A DNA stretch of 20,743 bases from positions 1-20,743 of the forward strand of contig JAEZKK010000003.1 of NCBI GenBank assembly GCA_023415495.1. The letters run 5' to 3'. The notes beneath the pieces are model-generated. The model was not told the origin of the DNA, did no database searches, and was given only the letters and a program-made list of their open reading frames with translations. The first letter of the stretch is position 1, and the number at the start of each line of letters is the position of its first letter. Below, piece by piece: positions 1 to 5,132 of this stretch. Position numbers and translations under genes: made by a program. The DNA comes from Bacteroidota bacterium. Its GTDB lineage: Bacteria; Bacteroidota; Bacteroidia; Bacteroidales; P3.

Positions 1-184
1 AATAATCGGATTAGTCAATTTAGTTTATAATATGTGTAGATATGAGCAAATTATAAGATTAAATCTATTATCAATTAAAAATTAATTATTGTTGTATATT
101 ACAGACAAACAAGTAAATATATAAAGCAGTAAATATTTAATAAAAAATAATTCCCAAATCATCACTTTAGTATAAAAAAGATTG

Positions 185-192
185 TATATTTG
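185..192 (+). promoter_or_regulatory. Possible promoter reading into the cassettes
   Basis: TATATTTG matches the Bacteroidota -7 box TAnnTTTG. No good TTTG box sits at the usual distance upstream; TTTAG at 166-170 is the nearest candidate. Its position before the cassette boundary is where an integron cassette promoter would lie. Confidence 0.35.
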
Positions 193-219
193 TCGCATGT
201 TTCTTAAGGGACTTAAAAA

Positions 220-270
220 GGGAACTTCTGTCCTTTAAAAAATAAATAAAATATATTATTAGAAGTTCCC
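220..270. repeat. 10-bp inverted repeat next to the first cassette junction
   Basis: GGGAACTTCT (220-229) is the exact reverse complement of AGAAGTTCCC (261-270), with a 31-nt AT-rich loop. The right arm ends four bases before the G of the GTT crossover triplet at 275, a spacing like that of the stems in the two attC-like repeats. The left side lacks the AAC box an attC needs. It may be attI-associated structure or a decayed attC. Confidence 0.5.
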
Positions 271-274
271 AAAT

Positions 275-283
275 GTTATGGGC
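275..283 (+). other. Left boundary of the cassette array (G^TT junction)
   Basis: GTTATGGGC is the exact reverse complement of GCCCATAAC at 1090-1098, the outer box of the first attC-like repeat. In integron cassettes the R'' box of the attC pairs with R', whose last six bases come from the beginning of the same cassette. This 9/9 match across 800 bp therefore marks the start of cassette 1, with strand exchange between 275 and 276. Confidence 0.7.
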
Positions 284-358
284 AATTTGAGAAACTCGTA
301 CCGGTCGGAATAAGCTGAAAAGAGACTTTAAACAGAAGTAAACACTTTATTAAAAAAT

Positions 359-838
359 ATGAAAATGAAAATTTTTAAAACTTTATTAATTGTAGTAGGA
401 CTTTTGGTTACTACACAAACATTTGCACAGAATTATACTTACAAGCAAGATGCTTTTGACAAAGAGAAAGTAAACATCCTTGACAACTATGGCAACAAGG
501 TTGGCTATTACAAAGTAGATGCTTTTGACAAATCAAAAATAAATGTTTACGATTCATACGGCAATCTTGTAAAAACTGTTAAAAATGACGCTTTTGATAA
601 TTCAAAAACTAACACATATGATAGATATGGCAATAAACAGGGTTCAACAAAGCAAGATGCGTTCAACAGTAAACGACAGAACATTACAGATGAATATGGA
701 AATGTAATTGGATATACAGAAGTAGATGCCTTTGATAAAGACAAAATAAATAAGTTTGATAAGTACGGAAATAAAGTCGGATATTATAAGAAAAATGCAT
801 TTTCAGGAGATTGGGAATATCATAAATCATCATACTAA
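359..838 (+). CDS. Secreted protein made of five 23-residue repeats
   Basis: This is a 159-residue protein with a clear signal peptide: a basic start, a hydrophobic core at residues 7-20, and a likely cut after TFAQ at residue 24. The mature part is five tandem 23-residue repeats beginning with DAF at residues 31, 54, 77, 100 and 123, then a partial sixth starting NAF. Each unit follows the pattern DAFDK.K.N.YD.YGN.VGYYK., rich in Lys, Asp, Asn and aromatics. The regular YGN turn suggests short beta-hairpins, loosely like YD or MORN repeats, but I cannot place it in a named family. It is the first gene of cassette 1 and is followed 11 bp later by the DUF2188 gene. It is likely periplasmic or surface exposed; the function is unknown. 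Confidence 0.8.
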   Translation: MKMKIFKTLLIVVGLLVTTQTFAQNYTYKQDAFDKEKVNILDNYGNKVGYYKVDAFDKSKINVYDSYGNLVKTVKNDAFDNSKTNTYDRYGNKQGSTKQDAFNSKRQNITDEYGNVIGYTEVDAFDKDKINKFDKYGNKVGYYKKNAFSGDWEYHKSSY

Positions 839-849
839 AAAATAGTAGA

Positions 850-1080
850 ATGGGAAAAAATCAACACGTTGTAAAGAAAGATGGAGATTGGACTGTAAAA
901 GGTGCAGGTAACTCCAAAGCAACTAAAAAATTTGACACTCAAAAACAGGCGATTGATTTTGCGAAAGAAATTGCTAAAAACCAAAAGTCAGAAGTTGTCA
1001 TTCACGGAAAAGACGGTAAAATTCGGGACAAGGACAGTCATGGAAACGACCCTAATCCACCGAAGGACACAAAATATTGA
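850..1080 (+). CDS. DUF2188 domain protein
   Basis: This 76-residue cytosolic protein matches the DUF2188 pattern along its whole length: HVV near the start, a W-x-VK motif, a central T-x-x-x-A-x-x-x-A helix, then VIHGKDGKIRDKDSHGNDP and a short charged tail. The ending with GNDPNPPKD is characteristic of the family. No molecular function is established for DUF2188, and these small proteins are common in mobile and accessory DNA. It is the second gene of cassette 1, and its TGA lies 9 bp before the attC R'' box, as is usual for the last gene in a cassette. Confidence 0.88.
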   Translation: MGKNQHVVKKDGDWTVKGAGNSKATKKFDTQKQAIDFAKEIAKNQKSEVVIHGKDGKIRDKDSHGNDPNPPKDTKY

Positions 1081-1089
1081 ATAAAAAAA

Positions 1090-1224
1090 GCCCATAACAT
1101 CGTATATAAAACATTTGGCAGTCAGTGGGTTATCGGACATTTCAGCCCGTATTAAAAGTAGTTGTAACTTGACAGGTAAGTGCTTCGAAATGCCAAACGT
1201 TTCATATACGTGACCGTTATCTGC
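1090..1224 (+). repeat. attC-like site 1
   Basis: This is a 135-bp imperfect palindrome. The left side is GCCCATAAC (1090-1098), a 3-nt spacer, and the arm GTATATAAAACATTTGGCA (1102-1120). The right side is TGCCAAACGTTTCATATAC (1191-1209), a 6-nt spacer, and GTTATCTGC (1216-1224). The arms pair over 19 bp with two mismatches that can form G-T wobbles, enclosing a 70-nt variable region. Unequal spacers next to AAC/GTT boxes match attC sites, whose bottom strand folds into the IntI substrate. The arms and much of the loop recur at 2965-3099. Confidence 0.75.
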
Positions 1225-1304
1225 AAGCGAAAAGCGACAGCAGACAAAAAAACGGGGAAGCCGAAAACCGACCAGAGTAGGCAATAAAATTTAAAAACAA
1301 AAAA

Positions 1305-1505
1305 ATGCGAAAAGCAGGAAAAGTAATCGTATTCGTATTCGTGTGCTTAGTAATTCTTGTCGTATTGACAGTAATCAAAGAAGCAGGCGGTGGAGCAGTA
1401 ATGTGGCTCGGTGCATTGGTAATTCCACTTATTTACAAGAGTATGTTTGGCAAAAAAGACGATGAAACAAATGACCAAAACAAAGACATCACATTGAAGA
1501 AGTAA
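1305..1505 (+). CDS. Small two-helix membrane protein
   Basis: This 66-residue protein has a short basic start, a strongly hydrophobic segment at residues 7-23, a glycine-rich turn (KEAGGGA), a second hydrophobic segment at about 32-46, and a polar tail beginning GKKDDETNDQNKD. Most of it is membrane embedded with a charged cytosolic or periplasmic tail. I recognise no family. It is the first gene of cassette 2, and its TAA overlaps the ATG of the J-domain gene by one base, so the two are translationally coupled. Its tail resembles that of the 46-residue membrane protein at the other end of the cassette. Confidence 0.72.
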   Translation: MRKAGKVIVFVFVCLVILVVLTVIKEAGGGAVMWLGALVIPLIYKSMFGKKDDETNDQNKDITLKK

Positions 1506-2134
1506 TGATACCTAACCATTATCAAACTCTTGGTATTTCACCAAATGCATCTAAAGACGAGATTAAAAAGGCTTATAGACAGCTTGTTTTACAATTTCAT
1601 CCTGACAGGAATAAAAGCCCAGATGCACACGAAAAATTCATTGAAATCAATGAAGCATACCTTATTTTATTTGACGAAGAAGCGAGAGCAAAATATGACC
1701 GAGAGTATAAATACTATTATGGTCAAAGAGCAAAAACAGAACAAACTTCATCATCATATCAAGAAAAGACAAACCAAGAGAAAGAATACAAACACACATA
1801 TTCTTCAAAACGAGAGCCACAATTTGAAGATGAAGACCTTAATCAATGGACAAGGAATGCACGTGAACAAGCTGAGAGTTTCGCTAAAATGGCATTCGAT
1901 GAGTTTTCAAAGCTTGTTGTCGGTATGGTTAAGGAGACAGGTTTTCAATTGGGCAACGCCTTCTTAGTAATGATTGGTGCTTTACTTTCAATGGGTGGCT
2001 GTGGAAACATTGTAATTGGACTGACTTCTAAAGGGGAAATTGGAAACCCAATATTGGGTCTCATATTATTACCCATAGGAATATTCCTTTACATTATGGC
2101 TCAAAAAAATTACGATAACCATAAACCTAACTAA
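1505..2134 (+). CDS. Membrane-anchored J-domain (DnaJ-like) protein
   Basis: This 209-residue protein begins with a J domain (about residues 4-66). It has YQTLGI, a basic helix II, the essential HPD motif at 32-34, and AYLILFDEEARAKYD in helices III-IV. A polar Gln/Lys/Tyr-rich linker follows (about 67-145), then two hydrophobic segments (about 151-172 and 180-199). The Gly/Phe region, zinc fingers and substrate domains of true DnaJ are absent, so it is a class-C type co-chaperone that would recruit an Hsp70 (DnaK) to the membrane. It is coupled to the small membrane protein upstream, and the exported-protein gene starts one base after its stop. The J domain call is secure; the client is unknown, with its cassette-mates the obvious candidates. 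Confidence 0.9.
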   Translation: MIPNHYQTLGISPNASKDEIKKAYRQLVLQFHPDRNKSPDAHEKFIEINEAYLILFDEEARAKYDREYKYYYGQRAKTEQTSSSYQEKTNQEKEYKHTYSSKREPQFEDEDLNQWTRNAREQAESFAKMAFDEFSKLVVGMVKETGFQLGNAFLVMIGALLSMGGCGNIVIGLTSKGEIGNPILGLILLPIGIFLYIMAQKNYDNHKPN

Positions 2135-2135
2135 A

Positions 2136-2797
2136 ATGAAGAAAATATCTTTTTTAATACTCTTTTCTGTTTTATTAATTCAATCTTGCTTTGGTCAGAT
2201 TTCATCACCACCACCACTAACGGCAGGTTGGGAAAGAATTTACATTAAAAACGTAGGAAGTTTTGATTTGCCTCCTACAATGGAAGTCCAAAAAGGAAAA
2301 TACAAAGAGTTTAATGATGAAGTAAGGAAAATAAAAGGTTTTGATGCTACTCAAATAACAGCTCAACAAAAGGGATTAAATGAATTCGGAAAAGAAGGTT
2401 TTGAAAAATATGCTCGCGTTATGCTTGAGACCGCTTTCGGCTCAACGGGTGATTTCGAGAAGTTGAACTTTAGCATTTCTGAATATACACAAGCTGACAT
2501 TGCTGAGTTAAACACAATATACAAGCAACAACTGCAACAAAGTTTTATGGAACAGGTCTTAAACTAATTGAGTGGTATCCCTTAAAGCTTGAAAAGGTAA
2601 ATGGAATGTCTTGCATTCATATCAGTTATAAAAGACAGCTACAAGACAAGCCTTTTGTATTAGTTCATATCTATTATTTTCATAACAATGACAGAATGCA
2701 CAATTTGACACTTTCTTATCGACTTTCTGAAGCGGATTTTTGGAAAGCAAATTTTGCAACAATTTTAAAATCATTTAGAATAACTAACATCAGATAA
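2136..2797 (+). pseudogene. Exported protein gene with a -1 frameshift
   Basis: The first frame (2136-2567, 143 residues) starts with a signal peptide ending near SCFGQ, possibly a lipoprotein signal, and runs to a stop after QSFMEQVLN. From about 2546 the -1 frame is open and continues naturally: YGTGLKLIEWYPLKLEKVNG, then the remainder of the 2606-2797 frame to TAA. One extra T in the TTTT run at 2543-2546 would restore a single protein of about 220 residues. This is either a real inactivating deletion, a homopolymer sequencing error, or less likely recoding; no good heptameric slippery site is in register. The full protein resembles no family I can name. It lies one base after the J-domain gene. 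Confidence 0.72.
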
Positions 2798-2798
2798 T

Positions 2799-2939
2799 AT
2801 GACACTTTTATTTCAACAACAAGCAGGGCTTGGTCTAATCGGATGGTTAATTGTTTTTGCTGCATTCTACTTTTTGAAAGACGTAGTATTCAAAAAGGAT
2901 AAGCCGAATGACAATAACGACCAAACAAAAAGTGAGTAA
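2799..2939 (+). CDS. 46-residue single-pass membrane protein
   Basis: This short frame starts one base after the preceding TAA. It encodes a polar start (MTLLFQQQAG), one hydrophobic helix at about residues 10-26, then a strongly charged tail beginning KDVVFKKDKPNDNNDQ. Tight spacing to the upstream gene and the 25-bp gap to the attC R'' box make it the last gene of cassette 2. The tail (KK-D-x-x-ND-x-N-D-Q) resembles that of the first gene of the cassette, so both may belong to one type of small membrane component. No known family is recognised. Confidence 0.6.
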   Translation: MTLLFQQQAGLGLIGWLIVFAAFYFLKDVVFKKDKPNDNNDQTKSE

Positions 2940-2964
2940 CGTGAAAACGAAAGACAGAACGCCA

Positions 2965-3099
2965 GCAGGTAACATCGTATATAAAACATTTGGCAGTCAG
3001 TGGTTTATCGTGCTGTATTGCTCGTATTAAAATTTGTTGTATCTTGACAGGTAATCGCTTCGAAATGCCAAACGTTTCATATACGTAACCGTTACCACC
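2965..3099 (+). repeat. attC-like site 2
   Basis: This is a second 135-bp copy with the same arms: GTATATAAAACATTTGGCA at 2977-2995 and TGCCAAACGTTTCATATAC at 3066-3084. It has the same 3-nt and 6-nt spacers and a 70-nt loop region that is clearly related but diverged. Outer boxes are GCAGGTAAC (2965-2973) and GTTACCACC (3091-3099). The R'' box matches the start of its own cassette at 1216 better than the right-hand half-site next to it, which is what integron cassettes predict. Confidence 0.75.
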
Positions 3100-3166
3100 A
3101 ATGCTAAAAACAGACGACACAGCAAGACAATGACTGAAAATGGACTCGACATACAGACCATATCGA

Positions 3167-3289
3167 TCAAGCGGACAGATTTTTGAGTCCGTTGTCTTTT
3201 AGGTCATTTTCCTTTACTTCCTTTTTGAAACTTACCGTTGAAAATGCTACAACAAGCATTAGTAATGCTAAAAACACATTCTTTTTCAT
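3167..3289 (-). CDS. Possible 40-residue exported peptide
   Basis: The frame encodes MKKNVFLALLMLVVAFSTVS followed by a polar segment ending NGLKNLSA. The first 20 residues are a textbook signal peptide (two Lys, hydrophobic core, small residues). The remaining 20 residues are Lys/Asp/Asn rich. A minus-strand promoter with TTG and TATTTTTG boxes lies about 165 bp upstream. It could be a short secreted peptide, or the 5' end of a longer exported protein cut off by recombination near 3170. No family is recognised. Confidence 0.4.
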   Translation of the reverse strand: MKKNVFLALLMLVVAFSTVSFKKEVKENDLKDNGLKNLSA

Positions 3290-3455
3290 GATTTTATGAT
3301 TTATTATTTTCATTATCAATATTTTGTCTTTTGGCTTATATCAACAAACCTAAGAAACTTTATCCTGTGGTATATTAGTGGTTTCTTCTTTATTAAATAT
3401 TATTTCATCAATAAATTATCCCGAAGAGATTCATAAACCAAAAAATAAGTTTTGG

Positions 3456-3484
3456 CAAAAATACAAAAAAGAATAGAATTTCAA
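3456..3484 (-). promoter_or_regulatory. Bacteroidota-type promoter, minus strand
   Basis: On the minus strand a TTG (around 3482-3484) precedes TATTTTTG (3463-3456) by about 18 bp, close to the Bacteroidota TTTG/TAnnTTTG arrangement. It reads toward the possible exported peptide at 3289. Confidence 0.35.
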
Positions 3485-3520
3485 CCCATATAGCTAAAAA
3501 CCTGCGACTTTTTCAGGGTC

Positions 3521-3550
3521 TCCCGTCGTGCGGGATTTACACTCCCGCAC
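3521..3550. repeat. REP-like GC-rich hairpin
   Basis: GTGCGGGA (3528-3535) and TCCCGCAC (3543-3550) form an 8-bp stem with a 7-nt loop. TCCCG (3521-3525) can alternatively pair with CGGGA (3531-3535). A near-palindrome GGATTTAAAATCC follows at 3565-3577. GC-rich hairpins of the form CGGGATTT...TCCCG scattered between genes are known in Bacteroidota as REP-like elements mobilised by Y1 REP-associated transposases. No transposase lies here. Confidence 0.45.
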
Positions 3551-3661
3551 TTCTATTACTATAAGGATTTAAAATCCGTAAATTTCATATACAACAATAA
3601 TCTATCGGATAACATATCCTAATAATAATTAAGTGCGACATAATATATACCGCAAAAAGAA

Positions 3662-3778
3662 AAATAGTCTGCAAATATTACATAATTAGGTACTTCTTCT
3701 GACCAAACCAAATTAGAGTCTTCTCAAATAACTAATATTTTTGCATCGTATAGATTTTGAGTTTATTATAGATTTCAT
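3662..3778 (-). pseudogene. Dead 5' fragment duplicated from the gene at 5133-5816
   Basis: This stretch is nearly identical to 5700-5816, the first ~39 codons of the uncharacterised gene downstream. The match covers the CAT of the start codon (3776-3778) through the FADYY segment, and ends at about 3662. It cannot be translated: a one-base length difference near the start shifts the frame, and GGA of VIGEDS is TGA here. Both copies lie on the same strand about 2 kb apart, so they flank the YhcG-type nuclease gene as direct repeats. Confidence 0.85.
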
Positions 3779-3856
3779 TATAGATATTAATGTGTTTCTA
3801 CTCAATCGTAGTCTTAAAATAATCTCTCTAAAGTCTTTAATCAGATAATAAATGTA

Positions 3857-3864
3857 TATCTTTG
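3857..3864 (+). promoter_or_regulatory. Weak promoter candidate upstream of the nuclease gene
   Basis: TATCTTTG matches TAnnTTTG and lies 113 bp before the chosen ATG of the YhcG-type nuclease. There is no good upstream box. It overlaps the methyltransferase relic region. Confidence 0.25.
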
Positions 3865-3872
3865 CTTATTGA

Positions 3873-3944
3873 TTTGATAGATTAGTTTATCAGTTGTATG
3901 GTTTGAATGATGAAGAAATAGCTATTGTGGAGGGAAATGTATAA
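3873..3944 (+). pseudogene. C-terminal relic of a restriction-modification methyltransferase
   Basis: Reading 3873-3944 gives FDRLVYQLYGLNDEEIAIVEG followed by NV and a TAA. The pattern LVY-LYGL-EEEI-IVEG is the typical last stretch of Eco57I-like and other class I SAM-dependent DNA methyltransferases of type II/IIG systems. A TGA stands directly upstream in this frame, and no start or methyltransferase motif precedes it, so only the tail survives. It ends 33 bp before the YhcG-type nuclease gene, which is often found beside restriction-modification genes. Confidence 0.65.
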
Positions 3945-3977
3945 TTGATAAAATTAGAAATTGATTAATTGTTTTTT

Positions 3978-5018
3978 ATGGAAGAGAGTATGCAAAAAGA
4001 GGAATATTTTGGATTGAAGAGGGATATTGGGCTTTTGCTTGAACGAGGTAGAGAGAAGGCTGGTCGTGCAATTAATACTATTTTAGTAAATACTTATTGG
4101 CAGATTGGTCGTCATATTGTGGAATTTGAACAAAAAGGGCAATCAAAAGCTGAGTATGGGAGTGAATTATTGGATAGACTTTCCAAAGATCTTACATTAG
4201 AGTATGGAAAGGGATTTAGTCGGTCTAATATGTTTATGATGAGAAAGTTTTATTTGAATTTCCCGAAAATCCAGACAGCGTCTGGACAATTTGAAATAAG
4301 TGAGACACTGTCTCACAAATTGAGTTGGAGTCATTATCTTGAAATTCTAAAAGCAGATAATGAATTGGAAATTGGTTTTTATATCAAACAATGTGAAAAA
4401 GAGAATTGGAGTGTTAGGGAGTTGAAACGTCAAATGAAGAGTATGCTTTTTCATCGTATTGCTTTAAGTAAGGACAAAGAAGGATTATTAGAATTGGCTA
4501 AGCAAGGAAATGAAATTCAGAATGCTAATGATATAATTAAAGACCCTTATGTGTTTGAATTTCTAAAAATTCCTCAACAACACCAATATTTAGAAGGTGA
4601 ACTTGAAGAAAAACTTATTCAAAACTTAGAACATTTCCTTTTAGAATTGGGTAAGGGCTTTGCATTTATTGGACGTCAATACAAAATATCACTTTCTAAT
4701 CGTCATTTCTTTGTAGATTTAGTTTTCTATCATCGTATTCTGAAATGTTTTGTTTTGATAGATTTAAAAAGAGGTGAAATTGAGCATAATGATATTGGAC
4801 AAATGAATCTATATCTAAACTACTTCAATAAGGAAGAAAATGTTGAGGGTGATAATCCACCAATAGGTATTGTCTTAGGAGCATATAAAGACCAGATATT
4901 AGTAGAATACGCAACCGAAAATATTACAAATCAGCTTTTTGTTAGTAAATACCAATTGTATTTGCCTAATAGAAAAGAATTACAAAAAGAATTAGAATCT
5001 CTGCTGGGCGAGGATTAA
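3978..5018 (+). CDS. YhcG-type PD-(D/E)XK nuclease (DUF1016)
   Basis: This protein of about 346 residues has the two parts of the YhcG/DUF1016 family. The N-terminal helical domain (about 10-160) carries the typical WQIGRHIVEFEQ, LSWSHYLEILK and ENWSVRELKRQ motifs. The C-terminal nuclease domain (about 205-340) contains a Glu near 218, FVDLVFYHR with Asp near 247, and LIDLKRG with Asp262 and Lys264, a complete PD-(D/E)XK active site. Established: the family groups with restriction-modification and other defence genes and is predicted to cut DNA; its exact role is unsettled. I chose ATG 3978; TTG at 3969 and ATG at 3990 are alternatives. Upstream lies a methyltransferase relic, so this may be a survivor of a defence locus. 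Confidence 0.92.
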   Translation: MEESMQKEEYFGLKRDIGLLLERGREKAGRAINTILVNTYWQIGRHIVEFEQKGQSKAEYGSELLDRLSKDLTLEYGKGFSRSNMFMMRKFYLNFPKIQTASGQFEISETLSHKLSWSHYLEILKADNELEIGFYIKQCEKENWSVRELKRQMKSMLFHRIALSKDKEGLLELAKQGNEIQNANDIIKDPYVFEFLKIPQQHQYLEGELEEKLIQNLEHFLLELGKGFAFIGRQYKISLSNRHFFVDLVFYHRILKCFVLIDLKRGEIEHNDIGQMNLYLNYFNKEENVEGDNPPIGIVLGAYKDQILVEYATENITNQLFVSKYQLYLPNRKELQKELESLLGED

Positions 5019-5066
5019 TAAATAAATATGTCACATAATTAGTTAGTTATTTGGCTATAAAACTTT

Positions 5067-5096
5067 CACCCCTTTGGGGTGATTAGTTTGATTTTT
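5067..5096 (+). terminator. Probable terminator of the nuclease gene
   Basis: CACCCC (5067-5072), TTT loop, GGGGTG (5076-5081), one more T-A pair at the base, then a T-rich tract including TTTGATTTTTT. It lies 48 bp after the nuclease stop codon. Confidence 0.55.
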
Positions 5097-5132
5097 TGCT
5101 TAGCAAAGCGACTAAGTCGATAATTTTATCCT

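Larger units (their letters stand above)
1..358. other. Non-coding left flank of the cassette array
   Basis: I see no gene here. The stretch is very AT-rich. It contains a TATATTTG promoter-like box (185-192), a perfect 10-bp inverted repeat (220-229 with 261-270) and, at 275-283, the GTTATGGGC that I read as the left boundary of the first cassette. An attI site and an outward cassette promoter would be expected in this position, but no integrase gene is visible, so that reading is inference. Confidence 0.5.
276..1216 (+). mobile_element. Integron-type gene cassette 1
   Basis: This is the segment between two G^TT junctions. It carries two plus-strand genes (a secreted repeat protein and a DUF2188 protein) and ends in an attC-like 135-bp palindrome. 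Gene orientation relative to the attC, the 9-bp gap from the last stop codon to the R'' box, and complementarity between the cassette start and R'' all fit the integron model. No promoter of its own is obvious. Established: cassettes are excised and inserted by IntI at attC. Inferred: this one is or was mobile. Confidence 0.65.
1217..3091 (+). mobile_element. Integron-type gene cassette 2 (multi-gene)
   Basis: This 1875-bp segment lies between the G^TT junctions at 1216 and 3091. Its start (GTTATCTGC including the upstream G) pairs with its own attC R'' box GCAGGTAAC (2965-2973) at 8 of 9 positions, the ninth being a G-T wobble. It is unusually long and gene-rich for a cassette: four closely packed genes in one direction, all encoding membrane or exported proteins. 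The first 85 bp are visibly richer in G+C than the genes of the rightward chromosome, as in cassette 1's 3' end. Confidence 0.65.
3100..3977. other. Gene-poor scarred region after the cassette array
   Basis: There is no intact long gene. In order it holds the first bases of whatever followed the last cassette junction, a possible 40-codon minus-strand peptide gene (3167-3289) with a promoter candidate, a pair of GC-rich hairpins (3521-3550), a dead fragment duplicated from the gene at 5133-5816 (3662-3778), and the last codons of a probable DNA methyltransferase gene (3873-3944). The mix of relics points to repeated insertion and deletion. Confidence 0.6.

Noticed and set aside
988..1284. Minus-strand open frame containing GHVYETFGISKHLPVK, and its look-alike at 2890-3120 with GYVYETFGISKRLPVK.
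   Set aside because: Both frames lie over the attC-like palindromes; their similarity reflects the repeated DNA, not a protein family.
1860..1865. CACGTG as a possible parS core.
   Set aside because: Only the right half resembles the parS palindrome, the left half does not match, and it lies inside the J-domain gene of a cassette, far from parAB.
3130..3186. 18-codon plus-strand frame right after the last cassette junction (MTENGLDIQTISIKRTDF).
   Set aside because: Too short and without support; it might be the 5' end of a gene from a lost cassette, but that cannot be shown.
3857..3992. Taking TTG at 3969 as the start of the YhcG-type nuclease.
   Set aside because: ATG codons at 3978 and 3990 are in frame and the conserved domain begins after them.
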